Assembly: GCA_905221605.1 (NCBI GenBank)
Contig: CAJNDS010002316.1
Span: 147,001 to 211,000, forward strand
Source of the DNA: Symbiodinium natans
Taxonomy: Eukaryota; Sar; Dinophyceae; Suessiales; Symbiodiniaceae
Direction: 5' to 3'
Length of the DNA stretch: 64,000 bases
In this document: piece by piece, positions 11,291-21,195 of the stretch
How the letters are laid out: the number at the start of each line of letters is the position of its first letter
Position numbering within the stretch: the first letter of the stretch is position 1
Notes under the pieces: model-generated
The model's database searches: none
Told to the model about the DNA's origin: nothing
Seen by the model: the letters and a program-made list of their open reading frames with translations, nothing else
Translations under genes and position numbers: made by a program

Positions 11291-11845
11291 CCATGAAATC
11301 GTCGCGCTCTACTTCTTTGAGCTTTCTGCGCTTCGACTATTTGGCCAGTCCGACGTTGTGTCTTTGTCTAGCTTGATGAAGATCTCTACAGGCCCAAAGA
11401 GGAATCCGAGCTGGACGTGATCGTCGAGGACAAGACCATATCGATTTGAGGTCGGGACTGTGGTACCGCGAAGCATGGCGAAGTTGCTTAAACGACTGAT
11501 AGCCGGATACTGCCGCGACTGCTACTTGGGTCGACATCCGACTGATCACGGCTGGGTACTGCCGCGAGTGCTACTTGGGCCGACATCCCCCTGGACGTTT
11601 CACAAGTTGTGTTTCGCCCGAGCGCAACTGAAAGGCTGAACGAGGCTGAACCGTGGTGATGCTGAGCCGAAGGCTCTTCAGCACTTCTGGAGGTCGCCTC
11701 CGATGTCAGCGAAATCTCCCAAAAGCCCGAAGGCCCTGCATGACATGTCTTTTTGCAAAGAGCAGGCATGGGGCCCGATGACCTACCTCAAGGATCCGGA
11801 ACACTTGCCTGGACCCTATATCCTTTCCTCGCGACCTTCCAGCCC

Positions 11846-12182
11846 TAAACACAAAACCCTAAACCCTAAACCCCAAACCCCAAACCCTAAACCCTAAACC
11901 CTAAACCCTAAGCACAAAACACTAAACCCTAAACCCTAAACCCTACTTGGAGGTTCATGGTGCTTATTAACCAATTTAACCATACTTATAACCCACTTAT
12001 AAGCCCCTTAAGTGCCCTAATACGGTTATAAGTACAGCTATAAGTACAGTTATTATTGGCTAATAAGTACCATGAACCTTCAGGTAAACCCTAAACCCTA
12101 AACCCTAAACCCTAAACCCTAAACCCTAAACCCTACACCCTAAACCCTAAACCCTAAACCCTAAACCCTAAACCCTAGACCC
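11846..12182 (-). repeat. CCCTAAA array split by a MITE
   Basis: CCCTAAA units at 11846-11943 and 12087-12182, interrupted by the inverted-repeat element at 11946-12084. Removing the element and one TA restores CCCTAAACCC exactly. Confidence 0.9.
11946..12084. mobile_element. MITE with TA target duplication (GGTTCATGGT family), copy 1
   Basis: The ends are inverted: CTTGGAGGTTCATGG on the left and CCATGAACCTTCAGG on the right, extended by CTTATTA/TAATAAG. TA occurs at both borders. A second member with the same ends and the same TA borders lies at 46331-46472. Size (about 140 bp) and TA duplication fit Tc1/mariner-type MITEs; the superfamily is an inference. Confidence 0.8.
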
Positions 12183-12731
12183 TGCAAGCTCCTGGAGACC
12201 GGGCGGACACCCGTAGTCCACTGGTAATGTCTTTGTCCCAGGAGGCGTCTTTCCCCAGACTTGACACCCCAAACGCCCGAAGCCCTCACCCGCAGGCTGT
12301 AAGCACCCCTGGATTTCTCAGGGAATTTGTCGATGTTGAGTGCCATGGTGTGCAGCAAGTTCTCGGCTCAAACTCGCAGCTCGCGGGAGGTGTTACTCGC
12401 CAACCTACAGAAGCCCAGCGTCAGATCTTCTTCATGCTATAATCCCCCCTCAATGTGAGGAACCTGAAGTATCAGGATCAAAGCCTTACAACCCTAAACC
12501 CGCCTACATCCTAAGCCGTAAACCCTGAGATTGAGGGGTGCCAGGGAAAAGGCCAAACCTCATGTTGTGAGATTCCCAGCTTTCATTCATTCATGCATGC
12601 AAAGCTTAATCCAGTGGTGCAAGTTCCGGCCACATTCTTGGGGGCAGCATCAGATCACAAAAAGGCGTGTTTTTGTTTTTTGTGCTTTGAGGTTGAGCTG
12701 CAGGAGGAAGCTCAGAGGCGCTGTCCGGGCC

Positions 12732-15700
12732 ATGGCTTCCCTGCTGGCTTGGGGATGCTCGATGCTCGTGTTAGCGTCCGCGAGCGTGGGCCCGCTGGAG
12801 CCTTTCACCATTCGCTCTGCGAAGCTGCAGAAGTGCGTCACGTTGAGGATGTCATGGTTCCTGGCCTTGGTGGATTGTGATGATGATTTGGCCACCAGCC
12901 GCCAAGTTTGGTACTGGAACCAGACTTGGCTTGTGAACCGGCAGCGCAAGCGCAGCGGAGCGTACACCGCGTGCACAAATTTCTACCCAGCTTTTTATGC
13001 TCATCATTCAAGGCCCTTGCGAGGCAACGCCTGTGAAGAGGGTCGACTCTTCATGGACTGGGTCTGGCAAGACGGCCGTGTCATAAACCCCCACACTGGG
13101 CATTGTTTTGACCTTCCAGGGATGAACTTTTCCGACGTTGATGGGTACACGTCATTTGCCCGACAAGCCGTTGTACCAGTGCAGCTTGGGAAAGTGGACC
13201 TTGCAGATGATGACCAACTCTTCCATCTGGTTTCCTTGCCAGGTTTGGGGACACCGCCTGCTTTTGAACCGCTGACCGCTGAAACCAGCGAGCTCCAACA
13301 CAAGCCGGAATCCGACGACAGGCCTGGCTTTTTTCCAAGTTGCCCTGATGGATGTGCTGGAGAGCGTCACTTTTGCCCATCTGAGCAACGTGGCTTGGCT
13401 GCTAGAGCCGCTTACGGCCCACTTACCGATGTCCAGAGGCTCCTCTTGCTTATTGTTTTAGTTGCAGGGCATGTGTCATCATGGGTCATGACCGGCGCGA
13501 AAAAACTGCAGTTCTCGAACCAAGCAAGCAGCCATGTCTTAGAAGGACCCCTCACCCTGTAATAGTGGTAGAATAGTTAGGAAGATAAGAGCACCTTCAT
13601 AGAATCCCTATTCTACCTTTTTGTCACTCAGGGTGAGGGTCCACCTAAACTATATTGCATGCCTGAAGTCGTGGCAATGCCCACTTTAAGTGGACTTGCA
13701 GTGACTTGCCCAAGCGCTCAGGAAGAATCGAGTCTGATCCTTGCCAGGGCGGCACTGTTCGCAATCGAGCTGTGTGTGCGCCTGGCTACTTTGTGCACAT
13801 CCCAGGAGTCCAACTCTTCGACAACGATGGCACATGGTCCTACAACTGCTGCTTGGGTGAGGACGGTGAGAAGCAATTTGGGGACTGGGTGTACATGGAG
13901 CCACTGGCCATAACTCTTCTGGTGCTCGGAATCATGGGCATACTGGCATCATTTGTGCTGAAACGCTGCTTCACGCGCAGCATTGCACCTCCCACCGATG
14001 ACGACCGTCACTTGGTGGAACATCCTCCAGTGCTAGATGGCGCACTCCTCCACCGAACTGTGCCTCAGGAAAAATGGGGCCTGACACTGGGAGACTTAAG
14101 GCAGTTTAAACGACTTGTGCACGACGCTGTGATGAAGGGAATCATCAAGCCCCACGACCGTGATCAATTTCTACCCTCCGCCTCTTGGTGGAATAAGTCG
14201 GTTTTTTGCATCGAGAAAAACACACAGCCGTAGCTTGATGAATTCCAGCTGTCTCTTTGCTGTTACGCGATGCTAGTTAAGTTGCTCACGCTTGAACATG
14301 TTGCGTCTGGAGGACACCAGTTGCGGGCCCTCAATGTACACCGTGACTGAGCAATTCATCAAGCCGGTGACAGCAGCCGCCGGGAACGTCAGCTGGGCAT
14401 TGCTGAAACATCCTGAAGGTTTGCTCTGTGATGTATTTCTTACGCATGGCTGGGCCGAAGGCATCTATGAGTTTATCGACAAGGTCGAGAACTCGTGGCC
14501 TCGGGGAGGTACTGCAGCCTACGTGTGTTTCTTATCCAACCCGCAGAACCTCGACATCTCCGATTTGATAGGAAGCCCAAGAGAGTCACCGTTTGCCAGA
14601 GCTTTGGCACGTTCAAGCTCCATGCTTGTAGTCCCAAATCATGTCAGCAGCATCTACTCACGTATTTGGTGTGTGTATGAAGCATTCCTCGCCCACTCCT
14701 GGCAGAAGCCAATTCGGGTGGCTCAAGCTCCGGTGCCAACGTGGTCAGACATGCTGCAAGTCTCTTGCGTTGGCCTTGTAGCTCTTGCTGCGGGACTTAT
14801 CACCGTCATTTCACAAGCTGCCTACTTTGGCCTTGCTCCGACAGCTGTGCAACAGCTGCGGGATGTGCGCCGTGCATTCTTCATATCATCTGCAGCCTCT
14901 GGCTGTGGAGTTGGGTTTCTTTTCGTGATGAGGAAGCATCATTGGAGGACATGCCAGCTTGCAATCTATGTGTTTGCCATTTGCTCGGAAACTTGGCGCC
15001 GCATCATGACCCTGGCCCCTTCCTAGATTAGATGCTACGTTTTCCTGCATCAGCGTTCCTTTCCTGAGAGCTCTTCAGCATGTCGCCTGAGGTTGCTAAA
15101 GCCTTGGGCGTTGATTCAGACTAGTTTGATGGTTGTACAGCTTGACCAACAATTCCGAACTTCTCCATGATCGAGTTTCAGCCCAGGATGCATTCTCGGC
15201 CATCAACATCTGCTTGGATGGCCTCACGGATGTTCCTGTGCTATTTCCATGTGTCTTGTCGCTAGCTGCAGTTCTTGCGCTGGTGGGAGACCGATTGCGG
15301 GCGGTGGAGGCTGCTCGACAAGCTCAGCAGCTGCGCAGAGGCTTCACAGGAACGGTTCGACGCTGGTCGGTGCCACAGTATGTTGTTTGCTCGGTGTTGC
15401 AACTTTTCAGCTGAGCTAAGTTCAGTGTTCCGCTAACCAGAAACCCTAAACCCTAAACCCTAAACCCTAAACCCTAAACCCTAAACCCTAAACCCTAAAC
15501 CCTAAACCCTAATCACACCCCCCTCCACCCTCCATTGACTGAATCGGAAAAATTGATGTAACAAGAGTTTTCACGTTTGGAGTTCTTATGATCTCTTGCT
15601 GTTCAAAGCTTCCCCCCCAACAATAAACCCAGGTTGGCTCTTGAAGGGTCTACTTGCTTTCCTTCAAAGACCTCAGTTTCAACTCCTCCAACAAACATGT

Positions 15701-16716
15701 CACAACTGGGTACTTTGAATTGAGGGTTTAATCCTAGGTAGGATAAGGGGGACCCTCAAAAGGGAACCCCTTCTGAACCCTCTTCTGGCGCTTTTAAGGA
15801 GGGACCTGATTCAGAGGGTCTATATCCCTAAGGGTCCCCCTAATCCTACCTCCTGGGTTTAAAGTTGAGCTACGGCCTTGCAGTTAACGACCCAGTAGAG
15901 TAGGGTTTAGGGTTTAGGGTTTAGGGTTTAGGGTTTAGGGTTTAGGGTTTAGGGTTTAGGGTTTAGGGTTTAGGGCTTCGGGTTTAGGGTTTAGGGTTTA
16001 GGGTTGGCCCGCAAGGAGATGCCGAGAGCTCCGACGAAGCGGATAGGCGAAACATCATGATGGAGATTAGTCAAACTGGGCAGTTGAACGCCGTGGATGA
16101 GGTGGTGGATACATTGTTGACCATGAACATCTCCACGAGAGAGTTGCGCCTAGTGACACAGCGAGCTGGGCAACTTGGAAATGGTTCGGGCTGGAGCAGA
16201 TCATTGTTCACGGCGTCTTCGGCCTATTTGGTCTTCCAGTGCTACCAAGTCAGGAAATGGAGAATCGATAGAAGTCTCTATGCTCTCTTTTCCCAACCGC
16301 CTGTGTCCCACTGGATTCTGTTTGTTATTGCTGCCCTCGAGGCTCTTGTGTGGCCTATAATGTTTCTGGCGCAGCCAGTTGAGAGAAAATCTTTTTCTGT
16401 GAGATGCACCTCCATTTTGCTGCTTCTCCTTCCTGGTATGGGTGGCATTTGGGGAGGGTTTTCATTCGATGCTTTTGCGCACTTCGGAGTCGTACCACTA
16501 ATGCTTGTGATGTCCATGCTAGGTCCAGCTCGGATTGCGAGGCTTCCTGGTGTAGGGCCGATCGTAATTCGCGTCCTGTACGGGCGGAATCCTTGCAAGG
16601 CTTATAGGCACGACGGAGGTGACGGAAGACAAGACATGCCTGTGGCCTCGCCCATGCATGAAGAAGTCGGTGTCGGATGGCCGGCAGATGGTGAATTGGT
16701 TACTATGACATTTTGA
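12732..16716 (+). CDS. Signal peptide, lectin-like, membrane and TIR-like domain protein
   Basis: Multi-exon gene; exon limits are approximate: 12732 to about 13500, about 13670-14154, 14313 to about 15020, about 15140-15361, and 16016-16716. The start is ATG in GGCCATGGC. Exon 1 has a signal peptide (MASLLAWGCSMLVLASASVG) and a cysteine-rich ectodomain with W-x-DG-x-INPHTGHCFDL, resembling a ricin-B-type beta-trefoil fold. Exon 2 adds cysteines and a membrane helix (LAITLLVLGIMGILASFVL). Exon 3 holds a TIR-like domain: CDVFLTHGW at its start and SRIWCVYEAF, with the glutamate in the position of the TIR WCxxE motif, then membrane segments. Exons 4-5 add further helices and SSDEADRR. Proposed introns: GA-AG at 14155-14312 and GC-AG at 15362-16015. 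Exon 1 runs into an inverted-repeat element and stops there. A receptor-like role is inferred from architecture only. Confidence 0.6.
13545..13642. mobile_element. 98-bp fold-back element in intron 1 of the lectin/TIR gene
   Basis: GGACCCCTCACCCTG on the left pairs with CAGGGTGAGGGTCC on the right, and GGTAGAATAG further in pairs with CTATTCTACC. The exon-1 reading frame enters the left arm and stops at TAA (13560-13562). No clear target duplication was found. Confidence 0.75.
15442..15512 (-). repeat. CCCTAAA array
   Basis: Ten near-perfect heptamers. Confidence 0.95.
15733..15858. mobile_element. Fold-back element between opposed arrays
   Basis: CCTAGGTAGGATAAGGGGGA with CCCT at the left pairs with AGGGTCCCCCTAATCCTACC near the right end. 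About 125 bp and non-coding. Confidence 0.65.
15903..16004 (+). repeat. TTTAGGG array
   Basis: About fourteen heptamers with one variant (CTTCGGG). Confidence 0.95.
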
Positions 16717-19700
16717 GCCCCTTGGACGATTTTCCTGCTAGGTTTCACCAATTGAACTGCACAAGGTGAGCCACTTGGAAAAATGGGATACTGGATCGCA
16801 GGTGAGCCATAAAGAGCAGCTGTCGTAGCCCGGGGCTCCTGAGCCGAATGAAGCCCGCGAAGCCAGGGACTGAGATTCAGGGTTGGGGGATGGGTTCGGG
16901 TGGTGTAGGATTCGGCAGGGTTTTTAGGGCATCTGGGTTGGAAAGGCACGAAAAGCAGCGAGATGAGTGCCGCGGCGGTTGCTTTCCTGCGCTTTTGGGC
17001 ACTTATTGCTGGCGCGAGTCGTTGCAGCCTCCTGGGTTTAGGGTTTGGGGTTTAGGGTTTTGGGTTTTGGGTTTAGGCTGATTAGGTAGAGCCACAACTC
17101 ATGTGTCTACACTTGTATCTACTTATCGCCCATGATAACCCCCAATTAGGGCACTTGTAACCCCTAATGCTACTAAGTCCCCTGATCCTTTCAGCAGGGC
17201 TCAGGTTTCTGAAACAGTTGGCTTTCCGATAATTGAAATATTGAAGGTGGCCTGCAAGAGAGACTGATTCCTGGATGTTTCAGTTTTGGCGACCCTCTGC
17301 TGATGGCCGAAATGGTAGTATGCGGCAGCTGTTTCCTCTTTAAAATGTCCTCGTGTCTAGAGTCGTCACCGTCGCACAAATGGCAAGAATTCAACACGCC
17401 ATCCTCACCCTCAACCCTGAACCGGAGTGTCGGGGCTTTGCAAGAAGGGTTTGCCATGGGAGCTGGCGCCTCCTCCTGACTTCCTCCTGAAAGTTTCTCC
17501 ATTGTGGGCTATGCTCTTGTTGCGACCATGCAGGTCACCATGGAACGCTGGATGGCAGGTTGGAACCAGCATGCTCAGATGCACCGGCGCCTCCCCTTGC
17601 CGAGAAGGTGCATATGGTCGGTTCACAATCACGACAGACCTGTCGACGACGATGGTGTAGAGGCTATTTTTGCCTTCATGGAAGAGCGCAAGCGCAGGGA
17701 TGCGGGACGTGTTCGTGGTTGCATGTCCACCGACGGCAACGGACGTCAATTTCCTGAAGATGGCCTCTTTCAAGAAGGCCGATTGGTGGGATGATGGTTT
17801 CGAGCTCACCTCTCCGGAGCAGCGCGCGCCACGACGGCACACCAGCACCTATGGCTAAGCAAGGCCAGAAGGCAAAGAAGAGCCGCATGGCCAAGAAGGA
17901 GAGCCCCTCACGAGGCTCTGCATCTGGCTGTGCTCCAAAGAAAGAGCACGCCGAGCTGCCGAGCCGAGCTGAAGGAGCGCAGCGTATTGTTAAAGCATGT
18001 TAGAGCCACAGATGCCACCATGCACAAGCCGCAAGTGCTTGGTCGTGGTCATGGCGGCCAGCCCCAGTCCCTCAGCACAAGTCGATGATGCTAGGCACGC
18101 TCACGTCGCTGTGGGCACGGCTCCACCACGACCCTGCGGAACCCCTTTTCTCATGGCCGTGAAGGCCAGAAGCAACAGAAGAGATGGGTTGAGGTTGAGG
18201 GGTAGTTTCATGTTCTTGGGGCGTTCAGGGGCGTCGGGGTTCTGAGAGGAAGACATTGACAGCACACTTGGAAGTTTTCGCTTCTCGGGAGAGTTCTCCG
18301 GGATACTCTTGGCTCGGGCCATGTGATCTCTTGCCGTTGTCGTTGAGCCGTCGGCCAGCTTGGTCATGCTAGAACAGCAACAGCACAACTCACTTCTGCG
18401 TCCGCATCACTGCCGTACAGCCTGAAGCACTGATATCAGAGAACTGGCAAGAGGGGTACTTGCAAAGTGGCTTGCTGATGGCAGGAGCAAGGGCCTCCAG
18501 CTGCAGAAGCACAGTGAAGGCAGTCTTGAAGTTGACCATTGAAGTTGACCTTGGGCTGCGCTTTCATTCCTGGGTCCCAGGCTCCGCTCAAGTGCATGGA
18601 TCCACTTCGTAACGGATCAGCATCTCGACAAGTTCTTGTAGGATGCCCCTAGTGACTTGCAGGGGCTCCCATGTGAGGAGTAGGGTCCACCCTGAAATCC
18701 GTTGCCAGGGGCAGAAGGTGCCGAGGAGACGTTTTTTGCAGGCTCGCGTGGCGCGCCACGTGGGAGTTTCCTGAGAATATCGAGCTTTCACAGTAGAAAA
18801 CGCCGAAGCCAACAATGCACACACGCAACGCTCTGAGCCTACTGGGCCATCTTCGTAAGCGTGAAGTTTTTTTGGTGGGTGACTGTACAAGCCACGCAAT
18901 CCACACATGCAGTGCCCTGCCTCACACGAGTACGAGCGGCTATTGTTGGTGGGTTGGTGGCGGGGTGACATTACAATCGAAACCACGCACGCCACATACG
19001 CAATGCCGTAAGGGTACCTGCATGCAATGCACCGCCAGCTTGCAGCCACGAGGTATCCGCTCTGGCTTTGCACATTTTGCACTCTCCTACTCTCCACCAT
19101 CCACTCCCGCAAACCCTCCAGACTAAAATGCCTTAAAGCCTAAGCCCGCCACATGCTCCCAGACCCAACTAGCCAACATTCGGGTTTGTCAGTTGAGTCT
19201 TGGAGAGTGACCCCGGGTCTTTGTGGCGTACGAGATCGATCGTCGAAAAGAAGCAGAAGAGAGAACACCAAAACGCCCATGGTTTCCAAAGCCGCCTCAC
19301 GCCCAATCCCTCAGCCGTCAGCGTTCCCCTTCAGTGTGTAAGCTGCTTGACGGCAAAGAATCCTTCCATGCTTCACTCAAAAGAAGGTCAATACAGCACG
19401 CTTTTGCTTTAACAGAGAAATTCCAGGAAACATGTTTTTCTTTCCAAAGAGTTTAGGATGTGGTAGTGTGATGTGGTGGCGTTGGCGTTATCTCCTCACC
19501 ACCAACCTTGTTTCATATCTGGTCTATGCAGGCTTTGTGACTTCAATGCGTAACACATTGACATGATCTAAACAATAGGGGACTTTTAAAAACGCTATAA
19601 AATGGAGAGGTGGGCACAAGGGCGGAAAGTTTATCCCATAATGCTCGCACAATACGGGGGCGGCATCGTTCATGTGGTTTCAATTACGCCAGATGACTCC

Positions 19701-19733
19701 CACAGGAGAGGTTGACCCTTCCCCCCCCCAAAA

Positions 19734-19870
19734 CCCTAAGCCCTAAACCCTAGACCCTAAACGCTAAACGCTAAACGCTAAACGCTAAACGCTAAACGCT
19801 AAACCCTAGACGCTAAACCCCAAACCCCAAACCCTAAACCTTCCCTAAACCCTAAACCCAAAACCCCCCA
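19734..19870 (-). repeat. CCCTAAA array with CGCTAAA variant block
   Basis: The array contains a run of at least six CGCTAAA heptamers (about 19756-19805) between normal CCCTAAA units, so a variant unit has been locally amplified. Confidence 0.9.
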
Positions 19871-19876
19871 AACCCC

Positions 19877-19877
<1 letters not shown>

Positions 19878-19911
<34 letters not shown>
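19878..19911. repeat. Poly-C tract
   Basis: Over 30 consecutive C residues next to the heptamer array. The length is likely unreliable in any assembly. Confidence 0.9.
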
Positions 19912-19912
<1 letters not shown>

Positions 19913-20129
19913 CCCCCCGCCGGAATCTGAAGGCAACTTCAGGGGACGAGGCGTTACAACGAACCACGGAGCACGCGCTCGGTTTAGGGTTTAGGGTTTA
20001 GGGCTTAGGGGTTGAGGGTTTAGGGTTCGTGCGGACAGGTCATGGAACACTTGAAGCGGCGGCTCGGCACAGGTCTCTGCCTTGGGCTGTGCTTGGCGAT
20101 GTTTTCCGAAGGACGCCTTGCTGCCTCCT

Positions 20130-20192
20130 AAACCCTAAACCCTAAACCCTAAACCCTAAATCCTAAACCCTAAACCCTAAACCCTAACCCCT
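20130..20192 (-). repeat. CCCTAAA array
   Basis: Eight to nine heptamers, about 440 bases before the cotransporter tandem array. Confidence 0.9.
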
Positions 20193-21122
20193 CAAATTTT
20201 GAAGCAAATTGGAAACGATCGCTCGTTTATTATGAAAAGGGTGATGAGAGCTGTGATGTAGCTGTCTTTCCCGTCTGTGGTGGCTTCTCTCAGGGGCAGC
20301 AATGAAGCCAGTTGCAGAAAGAGGACGACTTCAGTTTTTCTTCTTCTTTTCCCCCCTCAACCACCCTAAACCCTGGTAGACTGGCAAAGTCGGCCAACTC
20401 ACCTGGACTTCAGGGAGCCAGTCCTCCACTTGGACTGCCGAAGCAAGGCGTCGCTAAAGAGCACAACTGGCTGTGCAGCAAGCTCCGACGAAAAAAGTTG
20501 CTCAAACCCAGCCGTCTCTTCGACCGATGAAGGAACGGCAAAGAGCGCGCAAGGGGTTTCCAAACTGAGACAAGTGAAGATTGGGAGGACATTCCTGGAG
20601 TGTGGCTGGCACAGGGGAGCCGGGCGTAGATAGTGACATGGAGATTGGAATCCAAGTGAGAGCCCGAGAGCCTGACAGCCGTTCAGGTCTAGCTGCCAGA
20701 TGGGTGGGGGAGAGTTTCCGTTTCCGCTGCGATTTGAGGTGACAGCCTGCGGCGCTGCTTCTCAGAATCGCATGTGCTCGGATCTCAGCTTGTCTTCAGC
20801 TTGTATGCTTCAGAGAGACGCGTTGTGACATCGCGCGAGTGTAGACTTGCAGCACTTTGCATGTTTGACACTGGATCAGCGCAGCAGTCCAGGTTGTTCA
20901 GAAAGTTGGTTGACTGACTGCCTCACTGCATGTGTTGGACCAGCAAGCCAACAAGGCCTGGAACATGCGCTTGTGGCAAGTATCGAGCAGCTCAGCAGGC
21001 CCGAGCTCATGACACTGTGGGCATGTCTCGTGGATCCACAGTTTTGTTTTTTGCACGTGCAGTGCCTCTGTCGATCAAAGTTTGAGAGACCCTTGTCGCG
21101 TGCGAAAGGCCTGTCAAGAAGG

Positions 21123-21150
21123 TTTTGCCTGAAGCTTCTTGGCTCTACAG
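21123..21150 (+). promoter_or_regulatory. Possible trans-splice acceptor of copy 1
   Basis: A T-rich stretch beginning TTTTGCCTGAAGCTTCTTGG ends in CTCTACAG, a plausible 3' splice site for spliced-leader addition 45 bases before the start codon. It is present in copies 1, 2, 4 and 5; copy 3 reads CTCAAAACAG instead. Other AGs nearby are equally possible. Confidence 0.3.
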
Positions 21151-21195
21151 CGCGCTCGATCTCAGCCTATCCGCGTCATCGCACGCTCGCTCAAG

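Larger units (their letters stand above)
10369..12731. other. Spacer between the XKR-like gene and the lectin/TIR gene
   Basis: No gene recognised. It holds a CCCTAAA array beginning at the end of the XKR-like gene, a tandem duplication at 10564-10637, two copies of a GGATGTTCCCCC unit, and a large CCCTAAA array split by a MITE. Short frames at 10686-10970 and 12161-12442 show no domain. C-rich runs occur at 10950-11005. Confidence 0.55.
15362..16015. other. Intron with opposed telomere-like arrays
   Basis: Proposed GC-AG intron joining CGAC to GAGATGCC in frame. A CCCTAAA array (15442-15512) lies near the donor and a TTTAGGG array (15903-16004) ends 11 bases before the acceptor. Between them is a second inverted repeat. 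The whole intron could fold back on itself. The donor position is inferred; the acceptor is supported by the open frame downstream. Confidence 0.5.
16717..20634. other. Spacer between the lectin/TIR gene and the cotransporter array
   Basis: No gene that I recognise. Overlapping open frames on both strands near 17411-17848 and 18588-19112 (minus strand, 174 codons) show no domain. Heptamer arrays lie at 17037-17070, 19734-19870, 19981-20025 and 20130-20192, with a long C run at 19878-19911. The 300 bases before the cotransporter array (20312-20633) carry a short frame of unknown meaning. Confidence 0.5.

Noticed and set aside
18588-19112. Minus-strand frame with an ankyrin-like phrase (LVEMLIRYEVDP)
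   Set aside because: A single short phrase without a full ankyrin repeat or neighbouring repeats; not enough for a call.
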